DNA of 64,000 nt. Source: Tretioscincus oriximinensis. Taxonomy: Eukaryota > Chordata > Lepidosauria > Squamata > Gymnophthalmidae. Below, one piece after another: positions 36,601 to 47,100 of this stretch. Positions within the stretch are counted from its first letter, which is position 1; each line of letters opens with the position of its first letter. The notes beneath the pieces are model-generated. The model worked only from the letters and a program-made list of their open reading frames with translations. It was not told the origin of the DNA and ran no database searches. Both the position numbers and the translations under genes were made by a program. The DNA lies in the NCBI GenBank assembly GCA_022410635.1, contig JAJVDF010000280.1:106006-170005 (forward strand), read 5' to 3'.

Positions 36601-39600
36601 GGTAGTCTCCTGGTTCGATTCCCCACTCTCCATGAAAGCCAGCTGGGTGACCTTGGGCCACTCACAGTTCTTTGAACTCTCTCAGCCCCACCTACACCAC
36701 AGGGTGTCTGTTGTGGAGAAAGCAACCAAAGCTATGTGCGCCACCCTATGGTTGGCCGCCCTGAGACCTTCAGGTATAGGGCGAGATACAAGTACAAATA
36801 AATAAATTATCGAAATTCCTTCTCCAAACACACAGGCTGCCAATACAAGATGGACTAAGGGTGCTTAAGGCACTCTAGCATCATTTACTGATAGAACGCT
36901 GCCCAGAGTAGCATGCTAAGTAAATGGTAAGTTGTTGTTTTCGTTTAGTTGTCTGCTCATGTCTGTACTGTAACTTGTAAGCTTCAATATGGGTTGTGTT
37001 TTGAAAATATAAAAGAAACATTGTGAAATGTTAATTATGAATCTTTTTTTCCCCAGAGTATCCCAGGAATTGGCTACGAGTATGATGTTACATTTACTAC
37101 AAAGGACTTTATAAGTGGGGTATGTTTTTACTAGCAAGTGAACAGTTTGACCCAGTTGGAACTTCCTGTGTGTGTGCTATGACACTCAAGAGTCATGCAG
37201 TGAAAATCAACTTGTGCATCTGGGCCTCAACACACTCCACTAATCAGGATTGCAAACGCTTCGGTTTGGATTTTCAAGACTGTGGGTTGATGTTTCCAGA
37301 AATTTATCTTGAAATATTGATTATACAGGGTGCTTCAAAAAATGTATACACACTTTGAACTTCCATGGAAAATTTATTTACTGTTCTACAAAGTTAAATT
37401 ACTATTCGATTATGCTGCCACCTGGTGAAGAAATATGACATTAGCCTCGTAGAGCGGGAAATCCTGAAATTTAACTTTGTAGAACAGTATGGAAGTTCAA
37501 AGTGTGTATACATTTTTTTGAAGCACCCTGTATTAAAGTGCAGCCATTAGGCACTTTATCCACCACCGTACTCCTCCACGGCCTTGGAAGAGTCACAGTT
37601 CTTCAGAGCTCTCCCAGCTCCCCCTACTTCACAAGGTGTCTGTTGTGAAAAGAAGAACTAAAGTTATATCAGCCACTTTGATTCCATTCAGATTGAGAAA
37701 TGTGGCATTTGAAAACCAACTTCTTTCAGCCACCCTTAATTTGGTGATATTGTAACTGGACTAACTGTCAGTCCTTATCGGGGATTGCTGGGACAAAATG
37801 CAAATATTAAACAACGTAAAATGTATAATTAAATTGATTACGTGTTAACTAAATTACATACATACATCATACACATATACACACATGCAAACAATACAGT
37901 AAGGGCGATTAACAGTAAAAGCAAGAGTACAATGCATGTATTCTTTCATGTTTGCTTGCGCCCAGGTCATGCACATACAGTAGTTTTAAACCATCTTTAC
38001 TTCTGAAAATCAGAAAAACTGGTTTTGAACTAGACAGGAAACCAAAAAAACCAGGGTTTTGCTCTGTTATTGCCCTGTTTTCAAGACTAAAGATGATCTT
38101 ACGAATGTGCTTATGTCATGTAGGCTTTAGCCCTCACTGCTTTATCTGCTTTATCATGAAAGTTTTACTTGAGATTTTAAAAACTGCATGTTTTGTTTTT
38201 TAAAGCAAAATCTAGGAACATGCTTTGCAAAAGTGAAGTACCAGAAAATGAAGCCTAAACCTATTGTTTCCATCTCCTGCTTAAGGAAGAAAGGTTCATT
38301 TCAGCAGGTGAAGGATGATATGGACTTCCTTCAAAGCCTTAATAATATACTTGGTACGCTTTCCTTTTCGTTTATTATCTTTATTATTGAGCTGATGAAA
38401 AATAAAGTGTTTGTGGTATAAATGTTCAGCTCTTGACAGAAATAAGGCACTGTTTTCTGTACATTAACGTCTTGCCCAGGTTCTTTCCTTTTATACAGTT
38501 CTGGGGCTGAATTTGCCCAATTACAAGCATTCCCGCCGCATAACTATTTACAGGTTATTGCTGCCCACTTCAGCCAATCCTTTGCTTCATACTCTTTGTG
38601 GATAATTAAATCTAAACCGCAAATTACATCAGGGGGGTGGTAGAGCTCCGTTCCTTAGTATGGAGGTCCGAACAAAAATTTGAAATATCCAAAAATTTTA
38701 TGGAAATAGTTAAGATTTTTAATAGTACAATATTTTATTTCCATTTGGTATATACTTGACCAAAGCTGCATCTATTGTTATTTTTTAACTTCTCAAAAGT
38801 TACTTGGATATGATAGTGTCTGCATGTTAGGCATGAATGGTGCAATCGGTAAGAGTCAATCTCTCAACTAGGAGATCTGTTTTCAAAGCCCTGTATAGGA
38901 CTTGGAGAGGGGTGAGCGCTATTCAAAAGAAATGTAGAATTGTAATCTGCATTTCAATTAGATTAATGAGTAACCTGATGAAGAAGATAGAAAATTAACC
39001 CTGAAAGCCTTTCTGTACCCTAAGAACCGGGTATAAATGCTAGGTTCTTCTTCTTAATGCTAAAATTTACATTAAAGCCACAAAACAGACTCCCAAAATG
39101 CATTTTTTGGTCCCCAATGTGGATTAGAGATGACACCCACACCAGCATTTGCCCGATACTCAGGGAATCAGAGATTGTCTTCTTCATATAAAAATCGCAA
39201 AATATTTTTTATAAATAAAATAAACCCACATTGAGCACAAACATTTCAAAAAGGCGGAACTAGATTTCCTGCCTTCTGCAGCTGGTTCTTCCCTATTAAA
39301 AATGAAATTTTAGTTCTCCTTTTAATTTTTCAGGCACAACAAAGTTTCACATTTTCTAAGTTTGGTTCTTGATTACAGCCAGTCTTGATTGCAGTCGTAG
39401 TGCAAGTTGCAGTTGAGGGACACAAGGATATTCCCAGGTCAACCAATCATTTCTAGTCTAAACGAATCTCTTTCCTTGATAACTTGCAGACAGCAGCAAA
39501 AGCTCTTCCTATTATGAGAGGATCTTTGGCACAATCGGCACCAGTTACGTTGCATGGCAGATGGCAACTGAGCACCAGAGTTATGAAGTGGCTGAAATAG

Positions 39601-42159
39601 CAGATATGAAGCTTTGGGTGAGTGATTCTGAAATTCTGTGCACAGAAGAAAAATAAATTCTCCACAATTCCTTCTATGAAAGATTAATGGGATTAGCCTG
39701 TTGCATTATGGTCATGCAGCAGGCTCTAGCCCCTCCTCCCCCTTGCTCCCATCCCCCCACTCACTACCTTACCTCCTCCCATCCCCCTTTCACTTGCTGC
39801 TTCTTTGTTTAGTTCCTTCTTTCCATTTTGCTTTCCTCCCTTTATTTTTTCTTTTTTGTCTTTCATCTTCCATCCAGTCCTTCCTTTGTTCTTCCTTTCC
39901 TTCCTTCCCCTCCCAGTACTGGTCCCAGTACTGAACCCTTGGGCATTTCACTTCCAAAACATTTCTAACTAGAGAACTGTCCATTTGTTACTGTCCTCTG
40001 CTTTCTGACGTTCAACAGTTTCCAACCCAGGACTCTGGTCTGTGGAGTCTGCCAAAGTTCCAAGCCCTGGCATAGATCATTATACCTCGGAATGCTGAAC
40101 TTGCCCACACGCCTTTAGTTATATGTAGGGATCAGGCTAGTCAACTTAGAATAAACTAAACTCATAGTTTCTCTCCCTAGAGTAAAATCTTAACCTCAAT
40201 GACCATAAATGCTCTTCTGGCTTTAGACTGTTCACGGCTGTTTTGAAGCCAACTAGTTACACGCTTGCGTGCCTGACGGTAAATTCCAACAATTCCTTCA
40301 GTTGAAAAGCAGAGTAAAAAAAGATAATGTTCCATCTTTTGGCAATTATGATTAGTTAAGATAACTTTCTACTTATGAAAATGAAGCACACAGAGATTAA
40401 TTTCTTGACACACCAAAGAACCAGAAGTTCAACTGTCCTTTGTTTGAACCACAGTTCGGATTTTCAGTCAGCGTTGGTGTAGGGCAACTATCAGGCATTG
40501 CTCCTGGCTGCGTCTGCAGTTGTAGGGGTGGAGTTATCCATTTGCCACAGAACAAGGCAGTCCACACTCGGGTAGTTTATTCTGGGACTATCCCTGTGTT
40601 GTTCTGAAATAAGCTGTAGTGTCTGACAGCAAGAGCTCCCAGTAGCCAGGAACTAGAGTTCCAGGTCTCAAAAGTCCAAGAGGGACCTATTTCACTGGCA
40701 CTCTTTGGAGTGTCATTGAAATGGGTGCTTCTGTTAAACCAGCTCACCAAGGGCTCTGATGAACCAGCCAGCCACCTAGATTGGGCTACAGTCTAGCTAC
40801 AGTCCAATGCAGAGGCAGCAATTTACCAAGAACTGTCCACACTGGAGGGCAGAGGGCAGTATTAATCCTTTCATGAATTAAGCAGCTGTTCTGGAATGTA
40901 GTTTGGTCATCTTCTTCTCCCTCTTTTTTTTCCTTTGCAGAAAACTGATGATGGTTTATTTGGATGTGACTTCACTGCTGTATTTCAAAAAGAATTGTTT
41001 GAGGTATGACAATAGAACTATTATGCCAAGTGTGTCTCACTATGTTCAGGATAGTAATGGAGAGGCCTGAGATAAGAACATAAGAAGAGCCATACTGGAT
41101 CAGGCCACAGCCCATCAAGTCCAGCATTCTGTCTCACACAGAGGCCCACCAGATGCACCTGGGCAGTCCGAACAGAGGAAAGCAAAATATGCACCTGTTC
41201 ATGATTCCCTGCAAATGGTATTTCAAGAGTCCTGCCTGTTGCTCCATCCCGGAGGCTACATCCAGACAACTATCCTAGTATCCATTTATACCCTTAGTGT
41301 CCATAAACCTGTCTAGTCCTGTCTTGAAACTATCCAAGCTGTTAGGTACCACTACCTCTTCAGGAAGTAAATTCCACAGGCCGATGACCCTCTGGGTGAA
41401 AAAATACTTTCCTTTGTCTGTTCTCACTTTTCTACCCAACAGTTTTAAGGAGTGCCCTCTGGTCCTTGTGTTGTGTATTAGAGAAAACATTTTTCTCTAT
41501 TCACCCTGTCGATCCCATGCATGATTTTGTACACTTCAATCAGATGACCTGTCAAACGTCGCCTTTCAAGGCTGAAGAGTCCTAACGTGTGGCTTTACTA
41601 ATGTGCTTATGGGTTAATCAATAACTTATGATATCTGTGACGATTAAAGAAAATGCTAGTCAGTTCTTACCTTCACGTCCACTACCTTAGCAGCTTTCTG
41701 AATCAGCTGTCCTGGGAATACCAGAAGACAGTGAAGCACATGAAAAAAGCCCGAGTGAATAGTTAGTCCCGAGTGGGTTCCTTCTGTTGGTAGATGTGGA
41801 GATGTGGTTAAGATATTTTCCCCCTAAGCCAGNTTGGCAGTGGGATCTCGGCCACATTTTTGTAGGGACTGGTGGAAACTTGTCGCCTCACAGGCTGCCT
41901 TAGGGCACGTTAACAGTGCAGCGGAAACGCAGGCTGAAAGAACTCTGCCGAGGCGAACGACGGATGTATATATTGTCCATATGGTTGTTTCTTTCTCCAG
42001 CCTCTTTCTTGCCACGTGCGGATTACCTGGATTCTGTTCCAACCCGTGAAAGTGAAGTACGGCTGCCCCCCAGAGGACGTGTCCCCAGAGTCTACGGACG
42101 GTTCAGGAGAAGACACAGACTCTGGCAGTGGGTTTTTTGAGCCAGACTATGTTTTTTAA
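30221..42159 (+). CDS. RARRES1: RARRES1, retinoic acid receptor responder 1 (six coding exons)
   Basis: Join of 30221-30514, 37057-37119, 38206-38353, 39490-39617, 40941-41003 and 42001-42159: 855 nt, 284 aa, all introns GT..AG, phases 0,0,1,0,0. The protein has a hydrophobic N-terminus (residues 9-20, signal or anchor), an Ala tract (27-33), then two cystatin-like halves of the latexin fold. Family marks include SIPGIGYEYDV (99-109) and GTSYVAWQM in exon 4, where the human protein has SSYVMWEM. The family is retinoid-induced in mammals and is the eggshell protein ovocalyxin-32 in birds. It is the paralog of the neighbouring LXN with identical intron phases. The human protein is 294 aa, so the length fits. 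The C-terminus (residues 254-284) is unusually acidic and Ser-rich. I infer orthology from sequence and synteny; the biochemical role here is unknown. Confidence 0.92.
30572..30877 (+). repeat. tRNA-derived SINE in RARRES1 intron 1
   Basis: Same family as 28136: head 'gctaaggaaaccatctctcg', box B-like 'gtttcgaagccctgtg', tail 'gaacccagttcttcttct'. It inserted only about 60 bp beyond the exon 1 donor site. Confidence 0.7.
31147..31332. repeat. Foldback family B, long copy
   Basis: Termini 'ccctgtccacacggagcc' and 'ggttccgtgtagacaggg' with the centre 'ccatagcctgtactggcgtg'. The best-preserved termini of the family. Confidence 0.6.
31345..31925 (+). repeat. CR1-type LINE 3' end
   Basis: The + strand reads through the conserved LINE C-terminal block (about 31590-31700: FNLPPEEVVVAGSLDSF-like) and a 3' end closing 'gggctcctctta'. 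The longest + copy of the family in the window; it lacks the RT core. Confidence 0.7.
32150..32220 (-). repeat. L2-type LINE tail fragment
   Basis: 'tatttatttatttacatttc' and 'gtgtcagggtggttaac' match the tails at 21218 and 23295. Confidence 0.4.
33193..33432. repeat. (TTC)n / (TCC)n microsatellite with assembly gap
   Basis: (TTC)n at 33193-33234, N gap 33235-33401, then a (TCC)n-like tract 33402-33432. The true length is unknown. It lies in RARRES1 intron 1. ORFs across it (poly-Ser, poly-Leu) are meaningless. Confidence 0.9.
33858..34016. mobile_element. hAT-type fragment
   Basis: 'aggtggggagccttttttc' and 'tttccccaccctggct' are the inverted ends; the interior reads 'ggcacactgtgcacccc' and 'gtgggccagatcagaggg'. 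This resembles the common 'ggggtggggaacc' hAT family of amniotes. Confidence 0.55.
34120..34300 (+). repeat. Unclassified repeat, pair with 19410-19640
   Basis: Collinear with 19410-19640; includes the inverted pair 'tagtttggaaaggagg' and 'cctcccaaactaga'. Confidence 0.5.
34301..36553. other. RARRES1 intron 1, unrecognised part
   Basis: Intronic AT-rich sequence with an (AAAAT)n stretch near 35545-35570. No additional exon or repeat supported. Confidence 0.4.
36554..36808 (+). repeat. Sauria-type tRNA-derived SINE
   Basis: Head 'gagccagtttggtgtagtgg' with box A, then 'ctggttcgattccccac' as box B, followed by 'cagctgggtgaccttgggcc', 'cacagggtgtctgttgtgg' and an (AAAT) tail. This head and body are characteristic of squamate SINEs and are the best taxonomic clue in the window. 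Confidence 0.8.
37057..37119 (+). CDS. RARRES1: RARRES1 exon 2
   Basis: Residues 99-119, SIPGIGYEYDVTFTTKDFISG, after a polypyrimidine tract and ccccag, before GTATGT. Corresponds to the 60-nt exon 2 of LXN. Confidence 0.9.
37326..37530. mobile_element. Mariner-type MITE
   Basis: Terminal inverted repeats begin CAGGGTGCTTCAAAAAA and run for about 40 nt with a single indel, continuing, after a 13-nt block absent from the right arm, through 'ctgttctacaaagttaaat' on both sides. TA duplications lie at 37324-37325 and 37531-37532. 205 bp, no ORF. The near-identity of the two arms suggests recent activity. Confidence 0.8.
37560..37740 (+). repeat. SINE body fragment
   Basis: 'cacaaggtgtctgttgtga' and the end 'gaaaaccaacttcttt' match a squamate SINE body and tail; the tRNA head is missing. 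Confidence 0.55.
38206..38353 (+). CDS. RARRES1: RARRES1 exon 3
   Basis: Residues 120-168 plus one base. Contains the conserved pair of cysteines (GTCFAKV and SISCL), as in the human protein. Acceptor ttttttaaag, donor GTACGC (non-consensus beyond GT but acceptable). Confidence 0.88.
38828..39058 (+). repeat. Degraded tRNA-derived SINE
   Basis: 'ggcatgaatggtgcaatcgg' head and 'gtataaatgctaggttcttc' tail match the 28136 family with many changes. Confidence 0.55.
39490..39617 (+). CDS. RARRES1: RARRES1 exon 4
   Basis: Residues 169-211, DSSKSSSYYERIFGTIGTSY then VAWQMATEHQSYEVAEIADMK..; the first base of the Asp codon comes from exon 3. The second latexin-like half begins here. Donor GTGAGT. 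Confidence 0.9.
39660..40100 (+). repeat. Pyrimidine-rich repeat shared with LXN intron 3
   Basis: Collinear with 55215-55600: 'tctagcccctcctcc' / 'tttagcccctcctcc', 'tttcacttgctgcttctt', 'tccttcctttgttcttcct', 'agaactgtccatttgttac' / 'agaactgtccatttattac', 'ccaacccaggactctggtct'. An unnamed interspersed repeat, not coding. Confidence 0.6.
40941..41003 (+). CDS. RARRES1: RARRES1 exon 5
   Basis: Residues 212-232, including DDGLFGCDFTAVFQKELFE; same 63-nt length and phase as LXN exon 5. Acceptor tttgcag, donor GTATGA. Confidence 0.9.
41072..41600 (-). repeat. CR1-type LINE 3' end in RARRES1 intron 5
   Basis: On the - strand an open stretch (about 41490-41275) carries the classic LINE ORF2 C-terminus: TRTDKGKYFFTQRV, LWNLLPEEVV, LDSFKTGLDRFMD. 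The 3' end closes at 41072 with 'ggctcttcttatgttctta'. 5' truncated. Confidence 0.75.
42001..42159 (+). CDS. RARRES1: RARRES1 exon 6 and stop
   Basis: Residues 233-284, starting PLSCHVRITWILFQPVKVKY (human CRIHLVWYPGKPLKVKY) and ending in a tail rich in D, E, S and G, then TAA. Two S-x-E sites (SPE, SGE) are possible Fam20C phosphorylation sites. Confidence 0.9.
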   Translation, partial: PLSCHVRITWILFQPVKVKYGCPPEDVSPESTDGSGEDTDSGSGFFEPDYVF

Positions 42160-42573
42160 GTAGGCAGGACAGTGTGTGTGCGACTGTGTGTGTGTGTTGT
42201 AAAAGGTGTAAACATTTTTGCAAAGGTGTGGAGCACCTTTTCTTCGTGTTCCAAAGTAAATGCTGCAGTTTTTGGTCTCCCCCATTTCAGTCTGTGGCTG
42301 CGTATTATTCATGTTCGCTCCGAGATTCAAGTTTTATCTTCTATCCCTCTCTTCTTAAAAAAAAAAGAAAAAAAAAGAGGCCCCTCCCCCCTTTGAATTT
42401 TCTAAAACATTTTCAAAGTTTGCAAAGTTACTGGCATTAAGCAATAACATAAAGGAAAAATTAATATATAAATGGGCCCAAGTGTCTTTGGAGCTTTTGT
42501 TAAAGAANTGTTTTATAAAGGTGGTTTGAATTTTGAAGGTGCACATCGGACTCTTCATTTTTAACCTGTCTCC

Positions 42574-42579
42574 AATAAA
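42574..42579 (+). terminator. RARRES1: RARRES1 polyadenylation signal
   Basis: AATAAA 415 nt after the stop codon, followed within 30 nt by a GT-rich stretch (tgtggtggtggttctgtc). It is the first canonical signal after the CDS. Implies a 3' UTR of about 0.43 kb. Confidence 0.75.
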
Positions 42580-42689
42580 ATGATCGCTGGTGCATGTGGT
42601 GGTGGTTCTGTCTTATTTTGCACCGTCTGAATCACCTCAGAATCATTGCATTTCTTTTGAGGAGGCATTAGGGTGCAGCCTTCTAGTGA

Positions 42690-43160
42690 GACAATGTAAG
42701 AGGAGCCTTGCTGAATGGGGCCACAGCCCACCGGTTCCAATTGCACCTGGGCACTCAAGCAAAAGGCAAAATCCTCACCTCTTCTCAACTTCCTGCAAAA
42801 GATACTTCAGGAATACTGCTTGTTGCTCCATCTCAAAGGCAGTATCAAGAAATTCATCCTAGTAGCTACTTATACCCTTGGCCTCCATGAACCTATCTAA
42901 TCTTGTCTTAAAGTTATCCAGGCTGATAGCTACCACCACTTCTGGAAGCAAATTCCACAGACCGNTGACCTTCTGGGTGAAAAAGTATTTCCTTTGTCCC
43001 AATTCTTCTGCCCATTAGCTTCAAGGATTGCCCCCGATTCTTCCACNTGAAGAAGTAGACGTATCTACAAAAGCTCATGCCGCCTACCTTTCCCCTGTTA
43101 ACCTCCAAGTGTTACTAGATCCCTTGCTGGATTCCCTGGTCCTAGTGTTTGTAGTGCATG
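42690..43160 (-). repeat. CR1-type LINE fragment, interrupted
   Basis: 42690-43037 follows 41072-41450 in order ('ggtgaaaaagtatttcc' etc.). The match resumes after 43136 with 'tggtcctagtgtttgtag'. The 99-bp interruption is a Penelope-like tail. Confidence 0.65.
43038..43136 (+). mobile_element. Penelope-like 3' tail inserted in CR1
   Basis: 'tgaagaagtagacgtatcta', 'aaagctcatgccgcctacc' and 'cccttgctggat' match 24870-24960. Flanked by 'ggattgccccc' and 'ggattccc', a probable imperfect target duplication. The hammerhead-like core is degraded (caaaag in place of cgaaag). Confidence 0.5.
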
Positions 43161-43168
43161 GTCCCATT

Positions 43169-43407
43169 TCTTAGTAGAAGAAGAAGAGCTGGGTTCTTAT
43201 ACCCTGCTTTTCTCACCTTTCAAAGGGACTCAAAGCGGCTTACAGTGTCAGCCTTCGGGCAAAATACCCTTGTATCTTCCCCACCAGGTTGTGGTGGTTC
43301 CCATGTATCTACTTGCATTAGTGGAAGGTGCTCACCCCTCCCCACCTCCAACACAGGGCTTCAAAACCCCATCTCCCAGGTGAGAGACGGATTCCTTAGC
43401 GACTGAA
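43169..43407 (-). repeat. tRNA-derived SINE, reverse
   Basis: Reverse complement of the 28136 family: 'agaagaagagctgggttctt' tail first, 'ccttagcgactga' head last. Lies between the RARRES1 and GFM1 3' ends. Confidence 0.7.
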
Positions 43408-43837
43408 TATCCTTCTGTGACTTCCTGCTATGTTTCACAAGACTTTTGAGGAAGTGAGGGCAAAACAAAGCTTGTTTCCTTACCAAAACCAGGGAAGAAA
43501 TGCAAGGGAAATGCAGCTTTTGCTATCTACACTCTCCTTGGAGCAGGAGGTTATTTTATTCACTTGTACAGGAAAAAAGGGAGGAGGCCAACGACAGAAG
43601 GTGAACAGCCATTCTGTGGTTCTAAAGAGAAGATGGTATCACAGTCAAGGTCCCCCAGGAACCTCCCCTATTTCCTCACATCAGAATCGGAATGACCAAG
43701 GTATTNGTGGCAAGACTCTTGTCTTACTTATGGTCAAATGGTTAATTTGCGTGGCTCACAGTAAGTCTGCATCCCTCGATATGAACAAGTCAAGGCAAAA
43801 TCACAAGAGCCTGAAAAAGTCAATACAACAATATAAT

Positions 43838-43852
43838 TTTATTACATTTATT
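43838..43852 (-). terminator. GFM1: GFM1 polyadenylation signals
   Basis: On the - strand AATAAA occurs at 43852-43847 and again at 43843-43838, about 124-138 nt after the GFM1 stop. Implies a short 3' UTR ending near 43820. Confidence 0.7.
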
Positions 43853-43975
43853 GCACTAATCATTAAATCTATTTGCTATCCTTTGTGCAACAGTGACTTA
43901 ATAGAAGTCAAAAGTATCAATCCAGGACACATTCAAAGGCCTGAATTTTTCATTTTCTTTTGAAAATGAAGCGAA

Positions 43976-44107
43976 TTAGCCTTTCACTTTGCCCTTTTTT
44001 GCAGAAAGCTGCCCAGTTGCTTCCAGGTGTCGGTTAATTAATTCTTCTTGGGTGCTGGGTAAACAGGGCTGGTATTTCTTGTACTCCATTGTGTATTCAC
44101 CTTTTCC
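43976..44107 (-). CDS. GFM1: GFM1 last exon (probable exon 18)
   Basis: Encodes [20 protein letters not shown] and 23 further residues to TAA at 43978-43976. Acceptor ctcctgcag. Ends in a Lys-rich KKGKVKG like the human protein. Confidence 0.92.
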   Translation of the reverse strand, partial: GKGEYTMEYKKYQPCLPSTQEELINRHLEATGQLSAKKGKVKG

Positions 44108-47100
44108 CTGCAGGAGAGAGAAGAGCCGTCACGATCTGCTACTTGGATTGTTTCTTAGCCTCACTNGAAAGGCTTTATCCGTTATCCAGCTTTAAAAACA
44201 TCCTCGGCTAAAAGATGTTGCTCCATCACAGGAAATAGTAGATAATTGTACAAGAATATAAAGACATGGTCAGCATGNTCAGACTTTGCCACTTACTTCT
44301 GTGCACGACCTCAGATCCGTAGCATATCCAAACATATTGTTCAGGGGCACCTAAGGGTAAACGGATAGATTGTTTAGTATAAATTTTGTAGAACTAAAAC
44401 AAAAAGGTTTATAGGAAAGCAACCCGATTCAGGCGTTTCTCTGGATTAAGTGGAGGAGAACAGGTTTTGGTAATATACTCTGCCTTGAACCGCATTTCTC
44501 CCTAAAAATCTGCTCCAGAAATGTGGAAGACGATAAAGCAGGTAAAATCAGAGCGTAGAGTGTAGTAAAAATTAACTCAAGAAAGAAAGGAGGCTTCTTT
44601 CTAATTCACATCCAGGGAGTCAGAATCACTAACATTTCAGTACATCTTTTTTGTGTGCCAAAGTGAACCACGGTCAAGATCAGCATATTATTCATGGTTC
44701 AGAAAATACACCTAAACAGATTGAAAATACAAAATTACAAAATAATTAATCTGAGGCCCTGTTTGCACAGGCTCAGCAATCCTTTTCAGGGTGTTCCCTA
44801 TTCTATGTTATTTGCACGGGAACAGCGCTGGTCCAAACGAGGCACAACTCCCTAAAACAATACTGATTTTCTGATAAATCTGCCCTACGTCAGCATGTAG
44901 AACAAAACTGCACAGTGAAGAGGAAATGACATTGTGCAGCAGTAGCAATATGGAGGTGGCTCTGCAGGCTGACCTTGGAAGGCACGGCAGAGTTTCCAGG
45001 TTGCCTTCAGGAGCACCTTTGCAGCTCTCCCAAACTGTCTGCAGTCACAACTAATCCGGATGTCTTGCCTAAAAACAGTGGCATTTGCATGCTATCATAT
45101 GTTGTTCCAATTACTTATTTAGTTATAAAGTGCCATCAAACAGCTGGATCAAACTGCTTAGTACAGTTGTGTGTGTGGCTGCAGTTAATCCATATCAAGC
45201 TAACAGACATTAACAAAGATATTTTATGTCAGGAACATGCAAAAAAGAACCTTAATACTGTGATGGAGACTTGGATTACATTAGGGGCATATTGTTAATG
45301 CATGTAAATTCCTGCAGAAGGTCTTAAGCATCTAATAAAAATTATTACTACAATTCCCCAGTCTAAATATAAGGTAAGGGCAGAGCAAATCAAAGAAAGC
45401 AGATTAACAAGTGGACTGAAACAAAATTTCATAAAATGTTATCCTAGTTAACCATAAAAAACTTTAGGGAATTCAGGGGCCCCTTGATTTTATAAAGCAA
45501 GGTAAAAAAGAAGATGTTGACTGTGTGGGGAGAAATGAAGGAAATTATTTCACTTGTATCTTGAGGAATTGAACATCTGTTATTGAATCGAACTTTGCAG
45601 TTTATCAACAAATAAACAATACAATTGAATGACACTTATTAAGATTATAGGATTAAACCTTCATATAGGACACATCTGATCCAGATTTCATTACAATACT
45701 TGCTCATGATCTGTGACCAAGTATGGGAGAATTTCTTGGGGTGCCACTACAACCTGTACTTCACCATATATGGAGGCTTGGAAGAGGCCCTTCTTACTGC
45801 TTCACNTTGTTCAATCCTTCCATTTCATTCAATGGATTCCATTCCAACCCACAGTTATGAAAAAGAGCTAAATACACTTAGCATTACGTACATCAGCATA
45901 CAAAGTGAAATAGCCTTCAGTTCCATCTTGTCCTATGATAACACCTTGACGGCGATTGATTCCGGCAATCACTGCTCCTTGGAATTCATTGGGTGCTACA
46001 ACCTCCACAGCCATAACAGGCTCCACGATACGCATTGTAGCATCAGCCAAAGCTAGGTTCAAAAGAAGACGTATTAGGACAGAAAACAAACTGCATAGAT
46101 TATATCGAGGATTTAGAGCAATTGTATCACCACCATCACCCCGAAGAAACTGGTTTGGTGGCAAAATAAGCCTTACAAATCAAGGAGTCACCATATCATC
46201 CTGAAGCAAGCATAATTTGCCAAAGCTAATACCTTGTTGCCATTGNCTTGTGTCAGAAGCCTTTTACAATTTCAACTCTAGGCTGGTAACAAACCTTTTC
46301 AATAGAATTATTAGACAGACNAAAAACTGTTGAGTATTGCAGCTTTTACATAGCGAAGAACCAAGCAATATACAGGTGTGTTCCAGCAAAACAGGAGAGA
46401 ACTCACCTGTGCCANAAGTCCAGAAGGTTCAGGAGCCACCATTACTGGCATCCGGAACAGACACACTATGTCAGAGTGCAAAGACCTTCAGCACACCTGC
46501 TCCCTGGCACACAATCATGTCCAGTGCATCTCTGCCCAGATGGTGATAAGAGCAATACCAGGTGGATGAAGATTACATGATTCCCCTACACCGTTTCTAT
46601 TGTGTTTACCTGTGTATTACTTGAATCTAAACATTGGAGAACACAGGCTTGTTCCGTGCAGCACCCAACCATCAAGTAGATTCTGCCCAAACAGTATTAG
46701 AGCTGAGCAGTGCCCCACTCCACACAGGGATTCCCCTGGCTGACACTAACAGCCAATGGGGCAGCTTAGAACCATAGAGTTGGAAGAAACCTCCAGGAGC
46801 CTCGGGTCCAACCCCCTGCTCAAGGCAGGATTCCTTAAACCATCCCAGACAGATGACTGTCCAGCCTCTGTTTGAAGACTTCNAGAAAAAGGCAAACTCA
46901 CCACCTCCTGTGGTAAATCTTGCCACCCTGACTGTTAGAAAGTTTTTTTTTCTGATATCTAATNTAAATCTCCTCCCTTGCAGTTTCATGCCATTGTTTC
47001 TAGTCCTTCCATGTGCCAATGAGAACAATGCTGATCCCTCTGCTCTGTGACAGCCCTTTTGGTATTTTTAGACAGCTATCAATTCTCCTCTCAGTCTTCT

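Noticed and set aside
43430..43963. 177-codon + strand ORF antisense to the GFM1 3' end
   Set aside because: No recognisable domain, contains an ambiguous codon, and overlaps the GFM1 3' UTR.
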